A stretch of 9,752 bases of DNA from Selenomonas sp. (GCA_003518745.1 DOYB01000018.1:1-9752), one strand, 5' to 3'; shown: positions 1 through 6,906, numbered from the stretch's first letter. Program-made: numbers and translations. Notes: a model not told the origin generated them from the letters alone.

Positions 1-1900
1 CCATACGGGTCGCGGAATAGGGATCTGTCGACACGACCTTGATACGCTCGCCCTTTGCGTTGTACATATGAGTAGCGCAGGCCATACAGGGATCGAAGGA
101 ACGGATGACCTTGGCAATCTCAAGAGGCTTATCCGGTACCTTTACCTGAGTATCCATCATAGCCAGCTCATAGGCGCCATGACCGGCACTATCATCCCTC
201 GGGCAGGCATTCCATGTGGTGGGAACGATACACTGGTAATTATCCACCTTAGCGTCTTTTATGCAGATCCAATGGCTGAGAGCGCCGCGTGGAGCCTCAT
301 ACCAGCCCACACCCTTTGCCTCCTTCGGCCAGCTTTCAGGATACCATTTCTCGTTGTTCGCGACGGAGGTATCCCCTGTCTTGAGGTTTGCGATAAGCTT
401 GTCGAAGAAATACCTGTTGATTTCCGCGGCCAGCTGGCAGTCCAACGCACGGCAGGCAGTACGTCCAACCATGGTGGGCATCCATACCTCCGGCGCCAGT
501 CCAAGCACGGTGGAAACCGCGTTGATCTGATCCAGCATCATCTTTTCTGCCCAGGTAGGCTCACCAAGCATGCCCTTGGCTGCCTTGGCATAGATTACGA
601 TATAATGCGCAAGGGGGCCGACCTCGCAGAGCTTGCCTTTCCATTTCGGAGTCTTGAGCCAGGAATACTTGCCCTGCTCGTTGAGGGTCTTCCACTCTGT
701 ACCTGTGCCCTCCTTCGGGCCGGTGTACTTGTCCTTCGTAACGCCCTTCCACGGATGCAGCGTACCGTTGTTATCAGGATACTCATACCATGCGTGCTGA
801 ACCCCTTCGGTGAGGGTATCGGGGCTTGTGATATCCTTTTCATTGAATTCATGAATGACTGTGTTCGCAATGCCCTGACCAAAGTTCTCAACAACACCAT
901 TGGAGCGAATGAGGAGATTATTGAAAAAGTCACCGTTGGTCGCGCCGGTAAACGGCTCCTGAGGATACATACCGCAGCTCAGGACACGCTCCTTGGCAAG
1001 ACCGCCGCCATCTACACGGCCGGCCTTGACATATATGTTGCCGATGGCCAGAAGATCGGGCAGATAGAAGGTATTGACCAATGAACGTCCGAGATTGATA
1101 GCACGGTCCACGATGGCAAGACGTGCGGTATTCACCGGCGCGTTGCCATCAGTAAGGGAAATTGAGCAGGGCATACCGCCTACCACATAATGGGGATGAG
1201 GATTCTTGCCGCCGAAGATTACATGGGGCGTAACAAGATCCTTATGCTTATCCAGCATCTCAAGATAGTGCGCCACTGCCAGGAGATGAACCTCAGGAGG
1301 CAGGAGCTTGTAATCCGGATGATCCCACCATTGGGCGGAGAAAATACCAAGCTGTCCGCTTTCCACTATGGACTTTACCTTTGCCTGGATAGCGGCAAAA
1401 TACTGGGGCGTAGCCTCAGGGAATGCCTTTGGATAGGCTTCGGTATTGCTGACAGGCCCCCTAAAGGGAAGCTGATAGGTATTGAGAAGGGTAGTCTGAA
1501 GATTCGCGGTGGCGGCAGGATCCGCAACCAACGCCTCCACAGGACTCACCCAGTCGAGCGCGTGCAAATGATAGAAATGTACGATATGGTCCTGAACAGT
1601 CAGGGTTGCTGCCATGATATTGCGGATATAGTTCGCGTTCTTGGGGATACGGATACCAAGGGCATCCTCAACCGCACGAACGGCCGCCAACGCGTGAGCC
1701 GTCGTGCAGACACCGCAAATACGCTGTATATAAGCCCATGCGTCACGGGGATCACGATCCTTCATGATGAGCTCCAAACCACGCCACGCGGTTCCACTGG
1801 AAAGGGCATCCGTTACCTGCCCTGTGCCTTCATCCACAGATACCTCAACGCGCAGATGGCCTTCGATTCTTGTGATAGGATCTACTACTACATGTTTCAT
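1..1900 (-). CDS. hyaB: [NiFe] hydrogenase large subunit, group 1 (3' end beyond window)
   Basis: Catalytic subunit that carries the Ni-Fe centre and splits H2 in respiratory uptake hydrogenases. The frame is open from ATG at 1900 to the left edge (633 codons seen, no stop). The protein starts MKHVVVDPITRIEGH, the usual opening of the family. The first nickel-binding motif RICGVCTTAH has cysteines at residues 62 and 65. The second, DPCMACATH, has cysteines at 605 and 608 and ends at His611. Maturation endopeptidases of this family cut after that His, so the following MYNAKGERIKVV... should be the removable C-terminal peptide. At least 22 residues of it are visible, somewhat longer than the roughly 15 typical of E. 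coli enzymes. A GGAGAGCAGGTG ribosome site precedes the ATG, which overlaps the small-subunit stop (ATGA), indicating coupled translation. The symbol is by analogy with E. coli Hya; hydB would serve equally. Confidence 0.95.
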   Translation of the reverse strand, partial: MKHVVVDPITRIEGHLRVEVSVDEGTGQVTDALSSGTAWRGLELIMKDRDPRDAWAYIQRICGVCTTAHALAAVRAVEDALGIRIPKNANYIRNIMAATLTVQDHIVHFYHLHALDWVSPVEALVADPAATANLQTTLLNTYQLPFRGPVSNTEAYPKAFPEATPQYFAAIQAKVKSIVESGQLGIFSAQWWDHPDYKLLPPEVHLLAVAHYLEMLDKHKDLVTPHVIFGGKNPHPHYVVGGMPCSISLTDGNAPVNTARLAIVDRAINLGRSLVNTFYLPDLLAIGNIYVKAGRVDGGGLAKERVLSCGMYPQEPFTGATNGDFFNNLLIRSNGVVENFGQGIANTVIHEFNEKDITSPDTLTEGVQHAWYEYPDNNGTLHPWKGVTKDKYTGPKEGTGTEWKTLNEQGKYSWLKTPKWKGKLCEVGPLAHYIVIYAKAAKGMLGEPTWAEKMMLDQINAVSTVLGLAPEVWMPTMVGRTACRALDCQLAAEINRYFFDKLIANLKTGDTSVANNEKWYPESWPKEAKGVGWYEAPRGALSHWICIKDAKVDNYQCIVPTTWNACPRDDSAGHGAYELAMMDTQVKVPDKPLEIAKVIRSFDPCMACATHMYNAKGERIKVVSTDPYSATRM

Positions 1901-3000
1901 TTATTCACCTGCTCTCCGTTTTGTGAGCCATGCTCTACCTCTTCAACCGCTCTCTTGCTCTTCTGGACTACACTTGCAACCGCGTGTCCCACAACCCCGG
2001 CGGTAGTCAGCACGCCAAGGCCGATACCAATCTTATCCGCGTCGCCAATCTTGTCATGGCGCGGCAGACGGTCAGTGAGGGGATCCTCATCCCAGAAGTG
2101 GGCGTTACTGCAGCCAATACAGGGAGCACCGGACTGGATGGGATAGCTCATGCCCTGGAACCAGCGGATATTTCCGCAGGAATTGTAGGTTTCAGGCCCG
2201 CGGCAGCCAAGCTTGTAAAGGCACCAGCCCGCCTTCGCGCCGGCATCGTCAAAGGTCTCGGCAAACATACCCGCGTCAAAGAACGGACGACGATAGCAGG
2301 TGTCATGGATACGATTGCCATAGAACTGCTTCGGACGGCCTTCACCATCAAGAGGAGGCAGCGTTCCAAAGAGTGCCACATGCATGACGACACCCGTCAT
2401 AACCTCAGGAATGGGAGGACATCCGGGTACATTTACCACAGGTGCTCCCGAAATGAAATGGGATATGCCGGCTGAACCCGTCGGATTCGGCTTTGCGGCC
2501 TGAATGCCGCCATAGGCCGCGCAGCTCCCGTAGGCAATAACAGCAGCCGCGTTGTTGGCAGCCTTCTTCAGCAGATGTGTGAAGGTGTGCCCGCCTGACA
2601 TGCAGTAAACCCCGTTTTCCTTAGTAGCGACAGCACCCTCCACAGCAAGAATGTACTGTCCCTTGTACTTCTCGATGGTCTGATCCAAATGTGCTTCAAA
2701 AGGTTCTCCGCAAGCAGCACTGAGCAGATGATCGTATTCCAGTGCTATAGTATTCAGAACAAGATCAGATGCCAGAGGTGCCGCGGAACGAATGAACGAC
2801 TCATCACAACCCGTACATTCGTGACCATGAATCCAGATAACCACAGGTAAAGGCTTTGTTTCGGCCGCTTCCACGACCTTGGAAAGCATATCCGTGCTCA
2901 GGCCCATCAACGAAGTGAGCGCCACGCAGCCTTTGATGAAGTTGCGGCGGCTCAAGCCTTTTCTGAGATACGCATCCCACATACTCTCCCGTTTCTCCAC
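1897..3000 (-). CDS. hyaA: [NiFe] hydrogenase small subunit with Tat signal and C-terminal membrane anchor
   Basis: Electron-transfer subunit that wires the Ni-Fe site to the membrane; 367 residues from a GTG start. A TTG at 3051 would add 17 residues, but AAGGAGGG sits 7 nt before the GTG at 3000, so I use that. SRRNFIK at residues 17-23 is a twin-arginine signal, followed by a hydrophobic stretch and a likely cut near VEAAE (43-47). Proximal-cluster ligands appear as ECTGC (62, 65), YGSC and PGC. The two extra cysteines of oxygen-tolerant enzymes are absent: CTGC instead of CTCC, and SCAAYGG instead of TCASWGC. Distal and medial cluster motifs (HDTC, GWCLYKLGC, NSC, PCIGC) are all present. 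Residues about 324-345 form a membrane helix with GHAVASVV, resembling the E. coli HyaA anchor whose His faces cytochrome b. A cytochrome b partner is therefore expected downstream, outside the window. Confidence 0.95.
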   Translation of the reverse strand: MEKRESMWDAYLRKGLSRRNFIKGCVALTSLMGLSTDMLSKVVEAAETKPLPVVIWIHGHECTGCDESFIRSAAPLASDLVLNTIALEYDHLLSAACGEPFEAHLDQTIEKYKGQYILAVEGAVATKENGVYCMSGGHTFTHLLKKAANNAAAVIAYGSCAAYGGIQAAKPNPTGSAGISHFISGAPVVNVPGCPPIPEVMTGVVMHVALFGTLPPLDGEGRPKQFYGNRIHDTCYRRPFFDAGMFAETFDDAGAKAGWCLYKLGCRGPETYNSCGNIRWFQGMSYPIQSGAPCIGCSNAHFWDEDPLTDRLPRHDKIGDADKIGIGLGVLTTAGVVGHAVASVVQKSKRAVEEVEHGSQNGEQVNK

Positions 3001-3007
3001 TTTCTTA

Positions 3008-3015
3008 CCCTCCTT
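3008..3015 (-). promoter_or_regulatory. Ribosome binding site fixing the GTG start of the hydrogenase small subunit
   Basis: AAGGAGGG on the minus strand ends 7 nt before GTG at 3000. No comparable site lies before the TTG at 3051, which is preceded by an A/T-rich run. This places the start 51 bp downstream of the longest open frame and leaves a normal-length Tat leader. Confidence 0.75.
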
Positions 3016-3084
3016 ATTTTTCCTGTTCAGTTCCGCATGTGATTTCGGCAAAAAAATAATTTACCCGAGCAATAGATGCAGAGT

Positions 3085-3112
3085 ATTAAACCATAATTAA
3101 TAATAATGGCAA
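3085..3112 (-). promoter_or_regulatory. Candidate sigma-70-type promoter of the hydrogenase genes
   Basis: On the minus strand TTGCCA (3107-3112, 5 of 6 to consensus) is separated by 16 nt from TTTAAT (3085-3090, 5 of 6). A TG dinucleotide one base upstream of the -10 gives an extended -10 (TGGTTTAAT). The spacer is A/T-rich. Transcription would start near 3078 and leave about 78 nt of leader before the GTG. The prediction is by eye only, but position and strand fit. Confidence 0.5.
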
Positions 3113-3157
3113 CCGCAAAAACAGGAAATTCTCAATTATTGGTTCGCCACATAAGCA

Positions 3158-3180
3158 TTTTTTCCTGCCAATGGAAAAAA
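3158..3180. terminator. Short A/T-rich hairpin after the AIM24-family gene (weak terminator candidate)
   Basis: TTTTTTCC and GGAAAAAA form a perfect 8-bp inverted repeat around a 7-base loop, 23 bp past the stop of the gene ending at 3204. Only two G-C pairs are present, so the stem is weak, and there is no separate U-run. It may be a weak bidirectional terminator or just composition. Nothing else in 3001-3203 besides the hydrogenase promoter looks functional. Confidence 0.2.
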
Positions 3181-3203
3181 GAAAATTGATTCACAAAATA
3201 ATG

Positions 3204-3890
3204 TCAACTTGACCTTGTGGGAACCAGACTTCGTATCCAGCCTGTAAAGCTGTCGGGATTCCTGGTCTGAATAAGCACGACACCGGGACCCCTGAATCTG
3301 CAGACCAAGCCCTCGCCCGAGGTAAGGCTTGAAAGCCATCCCTTTGAAGCCTTCTCTATGGTGTATTCCATATAATCAGGCCATGCCACCAGATGTCCGT
3401 TGTCTATTATGACTTCCTCTCCCGACTCAAGATTTATGGGATGAATAACCCCAAGGCTGCTGACAAACACTGTCCCCTTGCCGGAAATTTTGAGAATAAA
3501 GAACCCTTCACCTGAAAACAGCCCCTGCATCAGATTCTGCATCTTGGTATCCACCTGGATATTCTGGGTAGCCGCCAGGAATCCGTTCTTTTGAACCCTG
3601 AGCCCATAGGAACCATCCAGCTCCACATCCATTATGCCTCCCGGAAGAGCATGCCCGAAAAGCACCTTTCCAGGGCCTCTTGAGGCTATGAGCTCCTGGA
3701 AGAAGAAGCTCTCCCCCGAGCCGAAAACCCTGGCAAGGCCGCCCATGACTCCGCCTTCCATTTTCCCCTCCACATCTATGGTGGAAGACATTGAAATCAT
3801 GGCATCCGATTCTGCCTTGATACGCTCCCCACGCTGCAGGGAACATTCCACGATTGGAAATGCCTCCGGATAAAGAATCCTGTAGTCCAT
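3204..3890 (-). CDS. AIM24 / TIGR00266 family protein
   Basis: A 228-residue soluble protein with no signal peptide or membrane helix. The recurring beta-strand pattern with glycine-rich turns (GGVMGGLARVFGSGESFFFQEL, then FGHALPGGIMDVEL, GEGFFILKISGKGTVFVSS and GLVCRFRGPGVVLIQTRNP) matches the AIM24/TIGR00266 family. These are double-psi or trefoil-like beta proteins of unsettled molecular function, so no reaction is assigned. The start is ATG at 3890, because GGGGAGGG lies 5 nt upstream; a GTG at 3908 would add six residues but would put that ribosome site inside the coding region. It lies between the glutamate synthase and hydrogenase units, separated by a hairpin on its upstream side and a promoter candidate downstream, so it is probably transcribed alone. 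I see no clear promoter in 3904-4021. Family call is firm; role is unknown. Confidence 0.85.
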   Translation of the reverse strand: MDYRILYPEAFPIVECSLQRGERIKAESDAMISMSSTIDVEGKMEGGVMGGLARVFGSGESFFFQELIASRGPGKVLFGHALPGGIMDVELDGSYGLRVQKNGFLAATQNIQVDTKMQNLMQGLFSGEGFFILKISGKGTVFVSSLGVIHPINLESGEEVIIDNGHLVAWPDYMEYTIEKASKGWLSSLTSGEGLVCRFRGPGVVLIQTRNPDSFTGWIRSLVPTRSS

Positions 3891-3895
3891 ATAAT

Positions 3896-3903
3896 CCCTC
3901 CCC
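3896..3903 (-). promoter_or_regulatory. Ribosome binding site fixing the ATG start of the AIM24-family gene
   Basis: GGGGAGGG ends 5 nt before ATG at 3890. It would fall inside the reading frame if the GTG at 3908 were used, so it decides in favour of the ATG. Confidence 0.65.
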
Positions 3904-4021
3904 TTCACTGAATATACTAAACCCTAGAGGTAAAATTCGCCGTTAAACATTAAAATCCTTCATTGCGATGTGATTTCCCTTCCGAAATACTCTTCAAATG
4001 AGCAATATTCACGGCAATAAT

Positions 4022-4067
4022 GAAGGAAGCCCACATGGTCCCCTTGGGAATCACATGGGCTTCCTTC
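4022..4067. terminator. Hairpin ending the glutamate synthase unit
   Basis: GAAGGAAGCCCA (4022-4033) and TGGGCTTCCTTC (4056-4067) are perfect 12-bp inverted arms around a 22-base loop, which itself contains TCCC/GGGA. It begins 37 bp past the stop of the 776-residue gene. On the minus strand the stem is followed by ATTATTG rather than a clean U-run, so it is an imperfect intrinsic terminator; it could also protect the 3' end of the mRNA. Confidence 0.55.
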
Positions 4068-4104
4068 TATATAAGGAGTTTAGATGACCAGCACAGGGCA
4101 CCTA

Positions 4105-6435
4105 TTATGCTCCTGTACTGTATATTTCTATGGGGCTGGGATTGTCCTTCAAGTTCCAGACACCGCAGGGACATACCCCTGCGCATATACCGCAGCCTAT
4201 GCAACGCTCCGGATCCGATACATACTCCCAGGAGCCGTCTTCCTTCTCGACACGGGAAATGGCCTTTTCGGGGCATGACTCCAGACACATCTTGCAATCC
4301 CTGCAGGTACCGCAGCTAACGCAGCGTATGTGGTCAGACACGGCATCCCCAAGGGCCGTATGATGGAACTTGTCAAAGTAGGCTTTGGAAAGCTTCTCAG
4401 CAGGAATCCTCACCTTTTCCGGGAAAGGCGCGAATTCCTCCCCCATCACATACCTGTTCACATGCCAGGCAGCCTTTCTTCCGTCGCCGATAGCATCCGT
4501 GAGACGCCCGGGTTTTATGGTATCACCTGTGGCAAATACTCCGGGCAGAATCGATTTGTCCGCCTTTGGAATCAGCCAGCTTCCACGGAACTTCCGTATA
4601 CTGTCATCATCAGGCAGGAAATCCAAAACAGGCTCCTCACCGATAGAAACTATAACCTGATCCGCTGGAATGAAGGAACCATCATTGCTGTAGATTCCTT
4701 CCTTCGTAATCTTTTGCGTGAAGAAGGGCCAAACCAGCTTGCCGCCAAGGCTCTCTATATAGTCGATTTCCTCTTTGAACGCGGCAGGCTTCTGCACATC
4801 CACCGCAATAACTGACTCCGCCCCCATCTCGTAAGCTCCGCGGCAGGTATCCATGCCGCTGTTGCCGGCACCGATTACAACAACACGTTTTCCGGTGGCA
4901 GGATGTTCCCCGCGGTTAATGGCCTTCAGGTATTCCAGTCCTTTTGTCAGGAGCTCCGCTCCCTCCCAAGGGAAGAACCTTGATTTAGAGCCGCCCGTGG
5001 CCACTACCACAGCATCGCTTTCACTCCGGATAGCCTGGAATTTCTCCTTGTCCACCCTGCAGGAGGAAACGAACTTCACTCCCATGCTCTCGATACGCTT
5101 CAGCTCAGACTCCAGCAGTTCATGTGAAAGCCTCCCCCGCGGAATGACCTGCTCCAGTTTGCCGCCAATATGCTCGGCATCATCGTAAACCGTCACGTCA
5201 TGGCCCAGTCTCGCAAGCTGCCAGGCTGTGGAAAGTCCTGAAACACCGCCGCCTATTATACCGATTTTCTTCCCTGTCTTTTCCTTGGGCGGTTCCACCT
5301 TGACAAAGGCGCTCTTATACCCCAAATCGCCAATCTGTATCGCTTCGTCGATAGTGCCGCGGGTGCAGCCCTCCATACAGGGATTGGGGCACACGGAGCC
5401 GCATACGGAACCCGGGAAAGGAGTATACTCCAGCTCCAGCTTGAGGGCTTCATCCTCCTTGCCGGCACGGATAAGGGCGTACCTTCTCTGTGTGGGTATC
5501 CCCGTAGGGCAGCTGAACTCACAGGGCGCGGCGCAGCATGCGTTGTCCCAGCTTGGTACACGCAGGCGATAAAGTCCTGTGCTTATGGTACTGTGAACCT
5601 CGAAATCATCCTTTGCCACATCAGCGAAAATCCCGCCCTTAACCCAATCCTTGCGGCGGAACTCACCGATATTGGGAATGGGCTTTGGCTGCTTTTCCTC
5701 GAAGGACAGTGGGCGAAGCTTCTTCCACTGGCTCCAGCGGGAAAGCTCCTCCGCCAGCTCCGGCCGCCCAATCTTCTCCAAAAATTCCCCCATGCCACCT
5801 GACAAAAAGGAAATATCCTCCTCGTCAAGCTCCAGACAGCGGATATCCGCAGGATAAGTGGAGATGGGCCCCCGCACATAGACAACGCCGCCCACCATGC
5901 CGACACAGGCGCGCTCGCCCAGTACCGACGAGAACTCAGCGCTGTCATAGCCGCACACCACAGCGCGGCCGCCGCCCATGAATTCAAAAGAGAAGGAGCC
6001 CACATTCTTCAGGACCCACAGCTCAGGCTCCTCATAAAGGGGATCGTGCTTCATCAGGGAACCGCTTCGGGTCCCTGCCCTTCCCCCAATATATATCTTG
6101 CCGCCGGAGGAGCAGTGCCCAGCGGTATCTCCCGCATCACCACGAACCGTTATGATGCCGCCGGCATTCAGCCAGCCCACATCCGCCGAGGCAGATTCCT
6201 CCACCATTATCTCAGTTCCGGGAAGGCACATGGAGCCAACCCTCTGGCCGGCATTAGTAACGTGGAAATATAGCTTTTTCCCCTCCGGATGCCACAGAGG
6301 GCCTCCGATATCGTGCTGACCGGAGGCGGCAATCTCAAACTCCGTTTCCCCGCCCTTCACCGCGTTGCCTATGGCCAGCAACAGCTCCTGGGTGGACATT
6401 CGTTCATGTCCTTGCATAGTATCTATCTTAAACAT
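4105..6435 (-). CDS. gltD: Fused glutamate synthase GXGXG domain + GltD-type FAD/NAD(P) oxidoreductase + 2x[4Fe-4S] ferredoxin
   Basis: A 776-residue cytosolic protein that should feed electrons from NAD(P)H (or ferredoxin) to the FMN core encoded upstream. Residues about 15-245 are the glycine-repeat beta-helix found at the C-terminus of GltB (WLNAGGIITVRGDAG, GGKIYIGGRAG, FMGGGRAVVCGY, GGVVYVRG). Residues about 285-375 are the cysteine-rich GltD N-terminus (CCAAPCEFSC at 300-309; cysteines 345, 349, 353, 357). The FAD fold starts at GIIGGGVSG (392-400), the NAD(P) fold at GAGNSGMD (522-529), and the closing FAD motif is GVFATGD (632-638). The tail holds two cluster motifs: CVSCGTCRDCKMCLESCP (705-722), then CIGCGICAGVCPCG (745-758). 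Normal GltD is about 470 residues with no GXGXG part. AGGAGG precedes the chosen ATG by 7 nt. The gene lies 506 bp after the FMN subunit. Confidence 0.92.
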   Translation of the reverse strand: MFKIDTMQGHERMSTQELLLAIGNAVKGGETEFEIAASGQHDIGGPLWHPEGKKLYFHVTNAGQRVGSMCLPGTEIMVEESASADVGWLNAGGIITVRGDAGDTAGHCSSGGKIYIGGRAGTRSGSLMKHDPLYEEPELWVLKNVGSFSFEFMGGGRAVVCGYDSAEFSSVLGERACVGMVGGVVYVRGPISTYPADIRCLELDEEDISFLSGGMGEFLEKIGRPELAEELSRWSQWKKLRPLSFEEKQPKPIPNIGEFRRKDWVKGGIFADVAKDDFEVHSTISTGLYRLRVPSWDNACCAAPCEFSCPTGIPTQRRYALIRAGKEDEALKLELEYTPFPGSVCGSVCPNPCMEGCTRGTIDEAIQIGDLGYKSAFVKVEPPKEKTGKKIGIIGGGVSGLSTAWQLARLGHDVTVYDDAEHIGGKLEQVIPRGRLSHELLESELKRIESMGVKFVSSCRVDKEKFQAIRSESDAVVVATGGSKSRFFPWEGAELLTKGLEYLKAINRGEHPATGKRVVVIGAGNSGMDTCRGAYEMGAESVIAVDVQKPAAFKEEIDYIESLGGKLVWPFFTQKITKEGIYSNDGSFIPADQVIVSIGEEPVLDFLPDDDSIRKFRGSWLIPKADKSILPGVFATGDTIKPGRLTDAIGDGRKAAWHVNRYVMGEEFAPFPEKVRIPAEKLSKAYFDKFHHTALGDAVSDHIRCVSCGTCRDCKMCLESCPEKAISRVEKEDGSWEYVSDPERCIGCGICAGVCPCGVWNLKDNPSPIEIYSTGA

Positions 6436-6442
6436 TCATATT

Positions 6443-6448
6443 CCTCCT
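6443..6448 (-). promoter_or_regulatory. Ribosome binding site of the fused gltD gene, choosing between two close ATGs
   Basis: AGGAGG is followed by two ATGs 4 bp apart. The first (6437-6439, spacing 3 nt) reads ATG AAT GTT TAA and stops at once. The second (6433-6435, spacing 7 nt) opens the long frame and is the start. The overlapping three-codon frame could slightly tune initiation, but may be chance. Confidence 0.7.
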
Positions 6449-6486
6449 GAATGGGAATTTGTGTCAGCAGAGCTCCGTCAGCCGCT

Positions 6487-6675
6487 AAGTGTGGGGATGT
6501 CCAACGCTCCGCCAAAGCATTTTGCTAAAAAATTTTTTAGCCCTAAATTAAGCATCCAAAAACGTCTAAACGCCCTTCGGTTGAACGATGCCGTTTTTGG
6601 ACGGCCGACTTGAGGCCCAAAAAATTTTTCTTCACGCAAAATGTCAAAGCTCCGCTTATGGACATCCCCACACTT
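6487..6675. repeat. Long imperfect palindrome with 17-bp perfect terminal inverted repeats (MITE-like or RNA)
   Basis: AAGTGTGGGGATGTCCA at 6487-6503 recurs exactly inverted at 6659-6675. Between them the two halves keep pairing in the same order through interrupted blocks: CATTTTGC with GCAAAATG, an AAAATTTTTT block, and TCCAAAAACG (6555-6564) with CGTTTTTGGA (6592-6601), leaving a 27-base apical loop. This gives one rod-like fold of 189 bases. No transposase is encoded, and I see no convincing target-site duplication: flanks are CCGCT on the left and CCCCG on the right. It could be a small non-autonomous mobile element, an intergenic repeat family, or part of a structured transcript. Confidence 0.75.
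6524..6541. repeat. Perfect 18-bp palindrome inside the 189-bp element
   Basis: GCTAAAAAATTTTTTAGC reads the same on both strands. As DNA it is a curved, A-tract type palindrome that could bind a protein. As RNA it would make a loop-less stem, so it is more likely part of the larger rod than a hairpin on its own. Confidence 0.6.
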
Positions 6676-6691
6676 CCCCGGAGATGGGAGC

Positions 6692-6717
6692 CCTATCGAA
6701 GTTTTTTCACCGATAGG
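6692..6717. repeat. Hairpin between the two long palindromes
   Basis: CCTATCG (6692-6698) and CGATAGG (6711-6717) form a perfect 7-bp stem around a 12-base loop with a T6 run. Further pairing lies outside it: GGAGC just to the left with GCTCC (6726-6730), then CCCC near 6676-6679 with GGGG at 6734-6737. The hairpin therefore seems to be the tip of a branched structure bridging the two larger elements. Confidence 0.55.
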
Positions 6718-6734
6718 AGTCACTTGCTCCATAG

Positions 6735-6906
6735 GGGAAGGTGGAACATTTTTCGGCTGGAACTACCCAACCCCGAAGGGGCGGCCCGTTCACAAGCCTT
6801 ACAGGTGCACCACGCTGAGTTATCCGACTGGTAGAGGAGGCGTTTCAAGGCTGCTGGTATGAACATACGGGTCGTTTGTGGAAGCCGAAAAATGTTTCGC
6901 CTTCCC
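6735..6906. repeat. Second long imperfect palindrome, 24-bp terminal arms with two mismatches
   Basis: The arms at 6735-6758 and 6883-6906 are inverted copies matching at 22 of 24 bases, with the 14-base core AACATTTTTCGGCT (6745-6758) exactly repeated as AGCCGAAAAATGTT (6883-6896). Inside, shorter blocks pair in the same order: CCCGT with ACGGG, GTTCA with TGAAC, and AGCCTT with AAGGCT. The left side also carries a local CCCC-GAA-GGGG hairpin. The fold is a rod with internal bulges of about 172 bases and an apex near GGTGCACC. This shape is common to non-coding RNAs such as 6S RNA, but I cannot match conserved 6S sequence. Confidence 0.65.
6880..6905. repeat. Local hairpin using the right arm of the second palindrome
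   Basis: The right arm can also fold on itself: ten base pairs plus one G-G or C-C mismatch around a four-base loop (GGAAGCCGAAA paired with TTTCGCCTTCC). On the minus strand this is the first structure after the FMN subunit stop at 6942. The same bases cannot be in this hairpin and in the long stem together, which would allow two alternative folds. Confidence 0.5.

Noticed and set aside
68..2146. Long open frames on the plus strand (68-1084 and 1190-2146) opposite the hydrogenase genes
   Set aside because: They are antisense shadows of strongly conserved hydrogenase coding sequence, have no recognisable domain and no ribosome site.
3001..3051. Upstream TTG start of the hydrogenase small subunit
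   Set aside because: AAGGAGGG would lie inside the coding region, and the added 17 charged residues are not needed for the Tat leader; GTG at 3000 is better supported.
3202..3207. TTGACA on the minus strand at the end of the AIM24-family gene
   Set aside because: No acceptable -10 box follows at 16-18 nt; the extended -10 promoter at 3085-3112 is a better candidate.
6642..6647. TTGACA on the minus strand within the first palindrome as a promoter for the fused gltD gene
   Set aside because: The -10 position is an A/T run with no TATAAT-like match, so I cannot support it.
6478..6732. 84-codon minus-strand open frame across the first palindrome
   Set aside because: No ribosome site, no recognisable protein family, and the coding potential follows from the inverted repeat itself.
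6770..6860. GGATAACTCAGCG-like stretch resembling part of a TPP riboswitch, and CCGAAGGGGC resembling a glycine riboswitch
   Set aside because: Neither has the remaining conserved core, and the downstream gene is not in those pathways.
6610..6862. Two overlapping plus-strand open frames of about 73 codons in the gap
   Set aside because: They lack ribosome sites, overlap in different frames and cover repeat arms; more likely read-through of structured non-coding DNA.
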